In this document: positions 44,451-53,799 of the stretch, in pieces
How positions within the stretch are numbered: position 1 is the first letter of the stretch
Layout: every line of letters begins with the position of its first letter
Notes under the pieces: model-generated
The model's input: the letters and a program-made list of their open reading frames with translations, nothing else
Database searches by the model: none
Told to the model about the DNA's origin: nothing
Assembly (NCBI GenBank): GCA_021813805.1
Contig: JAKAJL010000025.1
Coordinates: 1 to 56,108, forward strand
From: Pseudomonadota bacterium
GTDB taxonomy: Bacteria > Pseudomonadota > Alphaproteobacteria > Rhizobiales > Beijerinckiaceae
Length of the DNA: 56,108 nucleotides
Direction of reading: 5' to 3'
Program-made: the position numbers and the translations under genes

Positions 44451-44779
44451 AATTCTGTCGGTCTATGTGCTGTTTTGCTAGGATTTCGTCACGATTAGGC
44501 CGCAATCAAGAGTGCGTCAACCGCAGGACTCACGCGGCGATGATCAAAGTCCGCGTCTTTTGGCGGCGCCGTTTGAGATAAATAATTTTTATTTTCAATG
44601 CCTTATGCCGCACCCTCGTCCTGCGTATCCATTTTCGCCAATTTTTCATAAAAATCACAATTTTTTGCATTGCCAATAAACAATTATTTCGAGCCTTGGC
44701 CGGGGCCTGTTGCGAATTTTCCTTTTCGGCCTTTTCAATCGGATTCTTCGCTGCTATACGGCGCCCATCGCAAGCGCGA
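44451..44779. other. AT-rich intergenic region upstream of tRNA-Asn
   Basis: About 330 bp without a gene. Bases from about 44570 to 44700 are strikingly AT-rich for this genome, with several A and T runs (for example TTTTTCATAAAAAT). It presumably holds promoters for the divergent small gene and tRNA-Asn. Confidence 0.5.
44732..44760 (+). promoter_or_regulatory. candidate promoter of tRNA-Asn
   Basis: A weak -35 TTTTCA (44732-44737), a 17-nt spacer and a -10 TATACG (44755-44760), ending 19 nt before the tRNA. Confidence 0.45.
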
Positions 44780-44855
44780 TCCCTGATAGCTCAGCCGGTA
44801 GAGCAAGCGACTGTTAATCGCTGGGTCGCAGGTTCGAGTCCTGCTCAGGGAGCCA
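44780..44855 (+). tRNA. tRNA-Asn (anticodon GTT)
   Basis: Acceptor TCCCTGA pairs with TCAGGGA, discriminator G, encoded CCA at 44853-44855. D-arm AGCTCAGCCGGTAGAGC, anticodon loop CTGTTAA with GTT, T-arm GCAGGTTCGAGTCCTGC. All stems pair fully. Confidence 0.96.
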
Positions 44856-44929
44856 CTTTTCCCCTCGGTCGCGCGAACCGCGTTCCTGAATTGGCAAGTA
44901 CGCGCTGATTCCGATCGTCCGGGGAGTGC

Positions 44930-45844
44930 ATGATTTACGACAATATGTTCGGCGCGCCGCCGCCGGAACTCGCCGAAACCGCCCCCGGCGCGCGCAAATT
45001 CTCGCCTCTGGCTCCAGGGGCCAGCGACCTTTCAGGCGATCTGGCCGCCACCCCGCCCGGCGCGCTCGCCAATTTCGTCCTGCTCGCCCCGCCCGGCGCC
45101 GTCGAGCGCCGCGCCACGCTCGCCCTCGCGTTGCGGGCGCTTGCGCCCGGCGCGCCTTTTCTGGTCATGGCGCCCAAGGACAAGGGCGGCGGCCGAATCG
45201 CCAAGGAACTTGCCGAACTCGGCTGCCCGAGCGTGGAAAGCTCGAAACGCCACCATCGGCTGTGCGCCGCGAAGGCCCAGGGCGACGCCGACGCGATCGA
45301 GGCGGCGATCGAAGCCGGCGCCCCGCGCTTTTCCCAATCCCTCGGCCTCTGGACCCAGCCCGGCGTTTTTTCCTGGGACCGGATCGACCCCGGCTCGGCT
45401 CTGCTGCTCCGCCATCTGCCCGATTTTTCCGGCCGGGGCGCGGATTTCGGCTGCGGCCTCGGGGTGATCGCCCACGGGATTCTCGCCTCGCCCAAAGTGA
45501 AATCCCTCGTTCTGGTCGATATCGACCGGCGCGCGACCGAGCTATGCGCCCGCAATGTCGCCGATCCGCGCGTGACGATTCTCTGGGCCGATGCGCGGGG
45601 TTTGAAAAACGGACCCTTCGATTTCATCGCCATGAACCCGCCTTTCCACGAGGCGGGCAAGGAAAGCAAGGAGCTTGGCCGCGGCTTCATCGCCAGCGCC
45701 GCGGCCAATCTGCGCCCCGGAGGCCGATGCTGGCTGGTGGCCAACCGCCATCTGCCCTATGAGGCCGCGCTGGCGAAAAACTTCCGCTCGGTGACGGCGA
45801 TCGCCGAGGAGGATGGCTTCAAGGTGATCGAGGCGGTGAAATGA
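44930..45844 (+). CDS. RsmC-like SAM-dependent RNA methyltransferase
   Basis: A 304-aa class I methyltransferase. A degenerate N-terminal domain is followed by the catalytic domain from about residue 140: SWDRIDPGSALLLRHLP, motif I ADFGCGLGVIAHGIL, acidic LVDIDRRATELCARN, the NPPF motif in DFIAMNPPFHEAGKE, and a C-terminal LVANRHLPYEAAL. That layout matches RsmC/RlmG-type enzymes that methylate guanine N2 in ribosomal RNA. The pseudouridine synthase gene overlaps its stop by 4 nt, which supports a role in rRNA modification. Confidence 0.85.
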   Translation: MIYDNMFGAPPPELAETAPGARKFSPLAPGASDLSGDLAATPPGALANFVLLAPPGAVERRATLALALRALAPGAPFLVMAPKDKGGGRIAKELAELGCPSVESSKRHHRLCAAKAQGDADAIEAAIEAGAPRFSQSLGLWTQPGVFSWDRIDPGSALLLRHLPDFSGRGADFGCGLGVIAHGILASPKVKSLVLVDIDRRATELCARNVADPRVTILWADARGLKNGPFDFIAMNPPFHEAGKESKELGRGFIASAAANLRPGGRCWLVANRHLPYEAALAKNFRSVTAIAEEDGFKVIEAVK

Positions 45845-46584
45845 GCGGCAAAACCATCCGGCTCGACCGCCTGCTCGCCAATCTCGGCTATGGCTCGCGG
45901 CGCGAAATTCTCCTGCTCGCTCGCGCCGGGCGCATCCGGCTCGACGGCGAGATTTTGCGCGACGCCGAGCAAAAGATCGCCCTCGACCCGTCGCTCGCCG
46001 CACGCCTCAGCGTGGATGGGGAAGAACTCGACCCCCTTCCCGGCGTCGTGCTGATGATGAACAAACCGGTCGGCGTCACCTGCTCCCGCAAGGAATCGGG
46101 CCCGCTGGTCTTTTCGTTGCTGCCCGAACGCTGGCGCCGGCGCGATCCGGCGATTTCGACCGTGGGGCGCCTCGACAAGGACACATCCGGCCTGCTGCTG
46201 CTGACCGACAACGGCGCTTTGCTGCACAGGATCATTTCGCCGCGCTCATCCACGCCCAAAACCTATCGCGCCACGCTCGACCGGCCGCTGCGCGGGGATG
46301 AGGCAAAAATCTTCGCCTCCGGCGTCCTTATGCTGGAGGGCGAGGACAAGCCGCTGCTGCCGGCGCGGATGGACGTTTGGGACGAACGCACGGCCCTGCT
46401 GACCCTTCGGGAAGGCCGCTACCATCAGGTCCGCCGCATGTTCGCCGCCGTCGGCAACCATGTGACGGCGCTCCACCGAATCTCGATCGGCGCCCTAGCT
46501 TTGCCCGGCGATCTCGCGCCGGGCGAGTTTGCCCTACTCGACGCGGAGGGAATTGCGCGGATTTTTCGCGTCGAACCAAGCTAA
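45841..46584 (+). CDS. RsuA/RluB-family pseudouridine synthase
   Basis: A 247-aa rRNA pseudouridine synthase. N-terminal S4 RNA-binding domain (IRLDRLLANLGYGSRREILLLARAGRIRLDG), then the catalytic domain with VVLMMNKPVGVTCSRK, the catalytic Asp in VGRLDKDTSGLLLLTDNG, KTYRATLDRPL, and EGRYHQVRRMFAAVGNHVTALHRISIG. It best fits the RsuA group (16S rRNA U516), but RluB/E/F cannot be excluded. ATGA overlap with the RsmC-like gene. Confidence 0.9.
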   Translation: MSGKTIRLDRLLANLGYGSRREILLLARAGRIRLDGEILRDAEQKIALDPSLAARLSVDGEELDPLPGVVLMMNKPVGVTCSRKESGPLVFSLLPERWRRRDPAISTVGRLDKDTSGLLLLTDNGALLHRIISPRSSTPKTYRATLDRPLRGDEAKIFASGVLMLEGEDKPLLPARMDVWDERTALLTLREGRYHQVRRMFAAVGNHVTALHRISIGALALPGDLAPGEFALLDAEGIARIFRVEPS

Positions 46585-46678
46585 GTCATCGCGCGTTTCA
46601 GCCGGAACGGCGCAGATTTGCGCCCGCTGCGAATTCCCGCGTGCAACCGAACTCATTTTTGCCGCGCCGGAGGAGGCC

Positions 46679-48130
46679 TTGCGATCCGCCGCCCCGCCAG
46701 AAACCCGACACATCGTCGAAACCGACATTCCGGCGCGACTGGAGCGTCTGCCCTGGAGCGGTTTTCACCGTCTGGTGGCGGCGGCCCTTGGCGTCACCTG
46801 GATTCTCGACGGACTGGAAGTGACTCTGGCCGGATCGGTCGCCGGCGCCCTGAGAACAAGTCCGGCGCTCGCCATGAATGATTCCGACGTCGGGTTGGCG
46901 GGCAGCGCCTATCTCGCCGGGGCGGTGCTCGGCGCCATTCTGTTCGGCTGGCTGACCGATGGTCTTGGGCGAAAAAAGCTGTTTTTCATCACCATCGCGG
47001 TCTATCTCGTCGCCACCGCTTTGACCGGGCTCGCCTGGAGCAAGGCGAGTTTCTTCGTTTTCCGGTTCCTGACGGGCGCAGGAATCGGCGGCGAATATTC
47101 GGCGATCAATTCGACCATTCAGGAACTGGTCCCGGCGCGCTATCGCGGCTTCACCGACCTCGTCATCAATGGCGGCTTCTGGCTTGGCGCCGCCCTCGGC
47201 GCGCTGGTCGCCATCGTGCTGCTCAACCCGGCCCTGCTCCCGCCGGATCTGGGCTGGCGTCTCGCCTTCCTCGCCGGCGCCGGGATCGGGCTCGTCGTCT
47301 TTTTAATGCGTATGTGGTTGCCGGAAAGCCCACGCTGGCTTGTCCTGCACGGCCGCGAGACCGAGGCGGAAAATGTCGTGGCGCGGATCGAGCGCCGCTT
47401 CCGCGACCTCGGATTTGCGCTTCCCCACGCGAGCGAGCCGCGCATCCGGCTGCGCGCGCGCGACCGCACGCCGATCCGCGACGTGCTGAACGTGATGTTC
47501 CGCCGCTATCGGCGGCGCGCCGCTGTCGGCCTGACCCTGATGGCGGCGCAGGCCTTTTTCTACAACGCGATCTTCTTCACCTACGCCCTGGCGCTGGCGA
47601 AATTCTACCATGTCCGCCCGGAGCGGGTCGGCTGGCATGTGCTGATGTTCGCCATCGGCAATTTCCTCGGGCCGGTGGTTCTCGGGCGGTTGTTTGACGT
47701 CTGGGGCCGCAGGATGATGCTGGCTCTAACCTACGGTCTGACCGGAGCGCTGATGATCGCCTGCGCTTTGCTGTTTCTGGACGATCGTCTGAACGCGTTC
47801 ACGCAAACATTGGGCTGGATGACGGTGTTCTTCTTCGGGTCGGCGGCGGCGAGCGCGGCCTATCTCACCGTCAGCGAGACATTTCCGATTGAAATTCGCG
47901 CGCTGGCGATCGGGCTGTTCTATGCCTTCGCCACCGCGATCGGCGGGGTCGCCGCGCCTTTCCTATTCGGCCGATTGATCGGAAGCGGCGCGCGCGAAAA
48001 TCTTTTCGCGGGCTATCTTTTCGCCGCCGTCCTGATGCTGGCGGCGGCCGTCGTCGCCGGGGCCTTCGCCGTCGCGGCGGAGCGCAAGCCGCTGGAACAG
48101 GTCGCGACGCCCCTGTCGTCGGAAGACTGA
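46679..48130 (+). CDS. MFS transporter, sugar/metabolite:H+ symporter type
   Basis: About 483 aa, twelve hydrophobic segments. Major facilitator signatures are present: GWLTDGLGRKKLFFIT after TM2, RFLTGAGIGGEYSAINSTIQELVPARYRG in TM4-5, WLPESPRWLVLHGRETEAE before the central loop, and GRLFDVWGRRMMLALTYG in the second half. It most resembles the sugar and aromatic-acid transporter families; the substrate is unknown. I chose TTG at 46679 because a GGAGGAGG lies just before it. An ATG at 46529 would overlap the pseudouridine synthase gene by 56 nt and adds a non-conserved leader. Confidence 0.85.
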   Translation: MRSAAPPETRHIVETDIPARLERLPWSGFHRLVAAALGVTWILDGLEVTLAGSVAGALRTSPALAMNDSDVGLAGSAYLAGAVLGAILFGWLTDGLGRKKLFFITIAVYLVATALTGLAWSKASFFVFRFLTGAGIGGEYSAINSTIQELVPARYRGFTDLVINGGFWLGAALGALVAIVLLNPALLPPDLGWRLAFLAGAGIGLVVFLMRMWLPESPRWLVLHGRETEAENVVARIERRFRDLGFALPHASEPRIRLRARDRTPIRDVLNVMFRRYRRRAAVGLTLMAAQAFFYNAIFFTYALALAKFYHVRPERVGWHVLMFAIGNFLGPVVLGRLFDVWGRRMMLALTYGLTGALMIACALLFLDDRLNAFTQTLGWMTVFFFGSAAASAAYLTVSETFPIEIRALAIGLFYAFATAIGGVAAPFLFGRLIGSGARENLFAGYLFAAVLMLAAAVVAGAFAVAAERKPLEQVATPLSSED

Positions 48131-48197
48131 ACTTCACGTCGGCGCGAAGACGCTCGCAGTGAACTTTCGCGTGTTTTTGGCGTAAAAGCCAAGCGTC

Positions 48198-49628
48198 ATG
48201 CCATCGTCGTCCGCCCTCGTCTGGTTCCGCAACGATCTCCGCGTCTCCGACCACCCCGCCTTGACGGCGGCGGCGGCGAGCGGCCTGCCGCTGCTCTGCC
48301 TTTACATTCTCGATGTGGAAAGCCCCGGCCTGCGCCCGCCCGGCGGCGCCAGCCGCTGGCGGCTCGATCGCGCCCTTGCGGCGCTGGAAGCGGATCTCGC
48401 GGCGCGCGGCGGAAAACTGCATTTTCTGCGCGGTTCGGCCGAAAGATTGCTCCCCGACGTCGCGCGCGCGGCGCGCGCGGACAAAATCTTTTGGAGCCGG
48501 CGCTACGGCGGGGCGGAAATCGCGCTCGACACGCGGCTGAAGGCGGCTTTGCGCGAAAGCGGCCGCGAAGTCCGCAGCTTCAGCGCCTCGCTTCTTGCCG
48601 AGCCCTGGCAGGTCAAATCGAAATCCGGCGGGGGCTTCAAGGTCTTCACCCCGTTCTGGCGCGCCTTGCGCGAAAAAATCGGGCCCCAAGCGCCCCTGCC
48701 CGCGCCGCCGGCTCTTGTGGCCGCGCCCTGGCCGGGCGAGGCGCCGGAACCCCTTGCCCGCGAGGCCTTGGCTCTGGCGCCGGCCAAGCCGAACTGGGCC
48801 AAAGACTTTCCCGATCCCGACGCCGGCGAAGCCGGAGCGCAAAAGAGACTCCTCGAATTTCTCGATCGCAAAGTCGCGTCCTATCCAGCCCATCGCGACC
48901 GCCTCGACCTCGACGGGACATCGCGACTTTCCGCCCATCTCCATTTCGGCGAGATTTCTCCGCGCCGGATTTTTGCCGCGGCCCCGCCCTCGAGCGGCGG
49001 CGACAAATTTTTGGCCGAACTCGGCTGGCGCGAATTTTCGTACCATCTGCTCCATGCCCATCCCGAATTGAGCTGGCGTAATTTCAATCCGCGCTTCGAC
49101 GATTTTCCCTATCGCAAGGACGAGGCGGCGCTGGAGGCCTGGCGGCGCGGGAAAACCGGTTATCCCGTCGTGGACGCGGCGCTGCGGGAATTATGGACGA
49201 CCGGCCATATGCACAATCGCGCCCGCATGATCGTCGCGTCGTTTCTCGCCAAACACCTGCTGATCGACTGGCGCGAAGGCGAGAAATTTTTCTGGGACGC
49301 GCTGGCCGACGCCGACGAGGCCAACAATGCCGCAAGCTGGCAATGGGTCGCCGGCTGCGGCGCCGACGCCGCGCCCTACTTCCGCATTTTCAATCCGGTG
49401 CTCCAGGGCGAGAAATTCGATCCCGACGGCGCCTATGTCCGCCGTTTCTGCCCCGAATTGGCGGGCCTGCCCGCCGCTTGCATCCACAAACCCTGGGCCG
49501 CGCCGGAAGCCGTGCTCGCGGAAGCCGGCGTGAGGCTGGGCGAAACCTATTCCGAACCCATTCTCGATCACGATTTCGCCCGCCGCCGCGCGCTCGACGC
49601 GCTTGCCGCCGTCGCGCGGGGCCGCTAG
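48198..49628 (+). CDS. phr: deoxyribodipyrimidine photolyase
   Basis: A 476-aa light-dependent repair enzyme for cyclobutane pyrimidine dimers. The N-terminal antenna domain starts ALVWFRNDLRVSDHPAL; the FAD domain has GTSRLSAHLHFGEISPRRI, WREFSYHLLHAHPELSWRNF, TGYPVVDAALRELWTTGHMHNRARMIVASFL, and DADEANNAASWQWVAGCGADAAPYFRIFNP. Tryptophans suited to electron transfer are present. Full length for class I. It stands alone, 30 nt before cysK. Confidence 0.96.
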   Translation: MPSSSALVWFRNDLRVSDHPALTAAAASGLPLLCLYILDVESPGLRPPGGASRWRLDRALAALEADLAARGGKLHFLRGSAERLLPDVARAARADKIFWSRRYGGAEIALDTRLKAALRESGREVRSFSASLLAEPWQVKSKSGGGFKVFTPFWRALREKIGPQAPLPAPPALVAAPWPGEAPEPLAREALALAPAKPNWAKDFPDPDAGEAGAQKRLLEFLDRKVASYPAHRDRLDLDGTSRLSAHLHFGEISPRRIFAAAPPSSGGDKFLAELGWREFSYHLLHAHPELSWRNFNPRFDDFPYRKDEAALEAWRRGKTGYPVVDAALRELWTTGHMHNRARMIVASFLAKHLLIDWREGEKFFWDALADADEANNAASWQWVAGCGADAAPYFRIFNPVLQGEKFDPDGAYVRRFCPELAGLPAACIHKPWAAPEAVLAEAGVRLGETYSEPILDHDFARRRALDALAAVARGR

Positions 49629-49658
49629 CGTGGCGGCAACCATTCGCTCGGGCAGGTC

Positions 49659-50660
49659 ATGAAAGTCACGTCATCGGTTCTCGACGCCATCGGCGGCACG
49701 CCGCTCATCAAATTGCGCGCCGCCTCGGAAGCCACCGGCTGCGACATTTACGGCAAAGCGGAATTCATGAATCCCGGCGGGTCGATCAAGGACCGCGCCG
49801 CGCTGGCCATCGTCCGCGACGCCATCGCGCGCGGCGCGCTCAAGCCCGGCGGGACGATCGTCGAAGGCACGGCGGGCAACACTGGCATCGGCCTGACCCT
49901 GGTCGCCAGCGCCTTGGGCTTTCGCACTGTCATCGTCATTCCCAACACCCAGTCGGAAGAGAAAAAAAGCTTTTTGCGCCTGCAGGGCGCGGAACTGATC
50001 GAGGTTCCCGCCGTCCCCTACGCCAACCCCGACAATTACGTGAAATATTCCGGCCGGCTGGCGGCGGAGTTGGCGGAAAAGAATCCTGCCGGCGCGGTCT
50101 GGGCCAATCAGTTCGACAATGTCGCCAACCGCCAGGGGCACGAGGAAACCACCGGCCCGGAAATTTTCGACCAGCTCGGAGGCAAGCTCGACGGTTTCAT
50201 TTGCGCGGTCGGCACGGGCGGGACCCTGGCGGGAGTCGGCCGGGCGCTGAAAGCGCGCAAACCGGCGATAAAAATTGGTCTCGCCGATCCGATGGGCGCC
50301 GCCCTTTATTCCTATTACACCGCAGGGGAGCTGAAATCGTCCGGCTCCTCGATCACCGAGGGCATCGGCCAGGGCCGGATCACCGCCAATCTCGTGGACG
50401 CGCCGATCGACATCGCCTACCAGATTCCCGACGAGGAGGCCTTGCCGATCCTGTTCGACCTCGCAAGGCAGGAAGGCCTGCTGCTCGGCGGCTCCTCGGC
50501 GATCAATGTCGCCGGAGCCATTCGGCTGGCCCGCGACCTCGGCCCCGGCAAGACCATCGTCACGATCCTGGGCGACTCCGGCGCGCGCTATGCGTCGAAG
50601 CTTTACAATCCGGAATTTCTGCGCGGGAAAGGCTTGCCGGTTCCCAGCTGGCTGGCGTGA
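49659..50660 (+). CDS. cysK: cysteine synthase A
   Basis: A 333-aa PLP enzyme that makes cysteine from O-acetylserine and sulfide. The PLP lysine is K44 in NPGGSIKDRAA; the substrate loop EGTAGNTGIGL and phosphate loop AVGTGGTLAGVGRAL are present, as is LLGGSSAINVAGA near the C-terminus. Slightly longer than E. coli CysK with a C-terminal extension, as is common in alphaproteobacteria. Confidence 0.95.
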   Translation: MKVTSSVLDAIGGTPLIKLRAASEATGCDIYGKAEFMNPGGSIKDRAALAIVRDAIARGALKPGGTIVEGTAGNTGIGLTLVASALGFRTVIVIPNTQSEEKKSFLRLQGAELIEVPAVPYANPDNYVKYSGRLAAELAEKNPAGAVWANQFDNVANRQGHEETTGPEIFDQLGGKLDGFICAVGTGGTLAGVGRALKARKPAIKIGLADPMGAALYSYYTAGELKSSGSSITEGIGQGRITANLVDAPIDIAYQIPDEEALPILFDLARQEGLLLGGSSAINVAGAIRLARDLGPGKTIVTILGDSGARYASKLYNPEFLRGKGLPVPSWLA

Positions 50661-50798
50661 TGGGGGCTGTATTCGAGGAACGCTGTTTCGGCCCGGGTCC
50701 GTAATAGCGGATTGTGGATTTCGTAGGATTTCCGTGCAACCCCATGAAACCCCACCCATCGGTTGCCGCAACGACGACCATTGTAACCAATTATCGAC

Positions 50799-53534
50799 TC
50801 ACGCAGTCGCTCGCGGCGGCCGTCCCGGTCCGAAAGGTCGGCGAGCACGACGAAAGAAGGCCTTTTCGACTTCCACGATAATGAAGAGCGCCACGCCGGC
50901 GGCGATAACCTCGGTCCAAGTGACGTGGCCTAGCGCCGTCGTGCCAAACAGTTCCTGCATCCACGGGACGTAGGTGAAGAGGAGCTGGACAATCACAACC
51001 AAGCCAATGGCTATCAGCACCGGAAGGCTTCCGAACAATCCTTGCCAAGTCATAGACGATGCGGACAAGTACCGCGCGCTGAAGAGGTAGGCCACCTCGC
51101 AGGCAACCAAAGTGTTGACCGCCGTGGTTCGCGAGGTTTCGAGGCTTGCTCCTTTGGCGATCTCCAGCTCGAACAGGCCGAGTGTGGCGAAGAGCATCAG
51201 AACCGACACGAAACCCACGCGCCAAATGAAATGGCCGGACGCAAGCGGTTCCTGCGGCGAGCGCGGCGGACGCGCCATGATGTCGTGTTCGGGCGGTTCG
51301 AAGGCCAGCGCGAGTCCGAGCGTCACCGCCGTAACGAGATTAACCCAAAGAATTTGAACCGGCGTTACAGGCAGCACGCTGCCGAACGCTATCGCGAAAA
51401 TAACGATCAGGGCCTCACCGCCGTTCGTCGGAAGAATATACAGGATTGTCTTTTTCAGGTTGTCGTAGACTGTGCGCCCTTCTCGCACGGCATGTACGAT
51501 AGTGGCGAAGTTGTCGTCCGCGAGGACCATTTCGGCCGCTTCCTTCGCGGCTTCCGTCCCCTTGACGCCCATGGCGATCCCGATGTCGGCCCGTTTGAGC
51601 GCTGGGGCGTCGTTGACGCCGTCGCCGGTCATGGCCACGATCTGACCCTGGCTCTGGAGGGCCTTGACAAGCCGCAGCTTGTTTTCCGGGCTGGTGCGCG
51701 CGAATACCGACGCGCGCGAAACGGCGTCGGCTAGCTCGGCGTCCGCCATTGCGTCAAGGTCTCGCCCCGTCATCACCTTTTCGGCAGCTGCGAGGCCCAA
51801 TTCACGCGCAATCGCGCTCGCTGTCACAGCATGATCGCCCGTAATCATCTTCACCGTTATGCCGGCCGCGAGGCACTCGGCAACGGCTTCGATAGCTTCG
51901 CTCCGCGGTGGATCAATCAAGCCAAAAAGGCCGAGAAAAGTCAGCCCGCCCTCGACGTCCGCAAACACGAGTTGACGATGATCGTCACGGGTCCGCTTGG
52001 TCGCGACGGCCAGCACACGCTGCCCTTTCGCCGCGATGGCTTCGATTTGAGAGAGCCAGCGATCAGCAGAGAGTGAAACTAGCGCGCCATTTGAGAAAAG
52101 TTCCCATTGGCACATCTCGAGAAGACGCTCTGGCGCGCCTTTTACGTAGATAAAACCATTTCCAATATGATCGTGGTGCAGTGTCGCCATAAAGCGGTGC
52201 TGCGCCTCGAAAGGGATTTCGTCGGTTCGCGGATAAGCCTTCGATTCATCTCGAAGATCGAGACCGCCCTTCAGGGCCGCCGTCAGCAACGCGCCTTCCG
52301 TAGGGTCACCATCAACGCCCCATATGCCGTTCTTCTTAATCAGGACCGAATCATTGCACAGTGCGGCCGCGCGTAGCGCCTCGATAAGATTCTGCGCCCC
52401 GTTCGCCGTGGCGTCTCGCCCGCTCTGGCTGAATGCGCCATGGGGATCGTAGCCGATTCCAGAGGTCTCGTAGGTCGATTCAGCGGTGACAGCCGTGCGC
52501 ACGGTCAACTCATTGCGCGTCAGCGTGCCCGTCTTGTCCGAGCAGATCGTCGTGACCGAGCCGAGTGTTTCGACAGCGGGTAGCCGGCGGATAATCGCGT
52601 TGCGGCGCGCCATTCGTTCGACACCGATTGCCAGCGCTATCGTTATGATCGCGGGAAGGCCTTCGGGGATGGCGGCGACCGCTAATCCGACCGCCGCCAT
52701 GAACACTTCGGCGGCGGGGAAGCTCCAAACCCAATTACCGACCGCGAATACTGCGGCCGCGAGCGCCAGAATGACCACGGTGAGCCATCGTCCGAAGTCG
52801 CTCATGCGCCGCAAGAACGGGGTTGCGAGGCTTTCGACCTCGGACAGCATCGCGCTGATTCTGCCGATTTCGGTGGCCATGCCGGTCGCAACGACGACGC
52901 CGGTTCCCTGGCCATAGGTCACCACGGCGCCGGAGTAAGCCATTGAAGTGCGATCCCCGAGCAGCGCGTCGGGCGCGACAGCCACGATGTCCTTCTCGAC
53001 CGGAACCGATTCGCCGGTCAACGCCGCTTCTTCGATCTGTAGCGTCTTCACCCGCAGGAGACGCAGATCAGCGGGCACCTTGTCTCCCGATTGCAGAAAA
53101 ACGATGTCGCCTGGCACGACGGATTCGGCAGGCACAATGAGCCGGCGCCCACTGCGTACGACGGTTGCCTGGAGGGAGAGCATTTTTCGAACGGCGTCCA
53201 TCGCGTGTTCGGCCTTGCCCTCTTGAACAAATCCAATGACGGCATTGATTGTCACCACCGCGACGATCACGCCGGCATCCACCCAATGGCCCAGGAAGGC
53301 GGCGATGGCGCTCGCCGCGAGAAGCACATAGATCAGGACGTTGTGGAATTGCGCCAGTAATCGAGTGAGCGCGCCGCGCCGCCTCGCGGATGGGAGCCGA
53401 TTAGGACCGTAGTGCGCGAGCCGACGTGTGACCTCGGCGTCGTTCAAACCCATAGTCGACGAGTCCAAGCGTTGAAGCACGACCTCGACGGGCAGGGCCG
53501 ACCAATTCTCCGCTTTCTCCACGGGCTTGTTCAT
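50799..53534 (-). CDS. P-type cation-transporting ATPase (calcium/P2-like)
   Basis: A 911-aa P-type ATPase. A cation-ATPase N-domain (LPVEVVLQRLDSSTMGLNDAEVTRRLAHYGPN), actuator TGES (about 173-176), PEGLP in TM4 (290-294), the phosphorylated D333 in CSDKTGTLT, the KGAPERLLEMC nucleotide domain, and MTGDGVNDAPALKRADIGIAMG. About ten membrane segments. PEGLP places it with P2-type pumps (Ca2+, or Na+/K+-like bacterial forms); the ion cannot be fixed. It lies between two sulfur genes, convergent with cysK and divergent from sseA. Confidence 0.93.
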   Translation of the reverse strand: MNKPVEKAENWSALPVEVVLQRLDSSTMGLNDAEVTRRLAHYGPNRLPSARRRGALTRLLAQFHNVLIYVLLAASAIAAFLGHWVDAGVIVAVVTINAVIGFVQEGKAEHAMDAVRKMLSLQATVVRSGRRLIVPAESVVPGDIVFLQSGDKVPADLRLLRVKTLQIEEAALTGESVPVEKDIVAVAPDALLGDRTSMAYSGAVVTYGQGTGVVVATGMATEIGRISAMLSEVESLATPFLRRMSDFGRWLTVVILALAAAVFAVGNWVWSFPAAEVFMAAVGLAVAAIPEGLPAIITIALAIGVERMARRNAIIRRLPAVETLGSVTTICSDKTGTLTRNELTVRTAVTAESTYETSGIGYDPHGAFSQSGRDATANGAQNLIEALRAAALCNDSVLIKKNGIWGVDGDPTEGALLTAALKGGLDLRDESKAYPRTDEIPFEAQHRFMATLHHDHIGNGFIYVKGAPERLLEMCQWELFSNGALVSLSADRWLSQIEAIAAKGQRVLAVATKRTRDDHRQLVFADVEGGLTFLGLFGLIDPPRSEAIEAVAECLAAGITVKMITGDHAVTASAIARELGLAAAEKVMTGRDLDAMADAELADAVSRASVFARTSPENKLRLVKALQSQGQIVAMTGDGVNDAPALKRADIGIAMGVKGTEAAKEAAEMVLADDNFATIVHAVREGRTVYDNLKKTILYILPTNGGEALIVIFAIAFGSVLPVTPVQILWVNLVTAVTLGLALAFEPPEHDIMARPPRSPQEPLASGHFIWRVGFVSVLMLFATLGLFELEIAKGASLETSRTTAVNTLVACEVAYLFSARYLSASSMTWQGLFGSLPVLIAIGLVVIVQLLFTYVPWMQELFGTTALGHVTWTEVIAAGVALFIIVEVEKAFFRRARRPFGPGRPPRATA

Positions 53535-53799
53535 TCGCCGAAGTCCTTGAGTTCGGGTGAGGCAGGGATGCGGGGGTTACGGGGACGCTATACGAAAGTC
53601 CCCGTCCTCCACGCCCCCACCGACATTTCTGTGACTGTGGAGGAAACATGGGTATCCAGAATGGCGAGCATTTAATGCCAAAAGCTAGCCGATCGCGCCC
53701 TTTGCAGCAATCAAACGCGCCGCAGCCGAAAGCGCCCAATTCAAAAAACTTCTCTCTGCCGGCCAAAGCCTCTACTCTGATCGCGAAAGGGAGGAGCCT

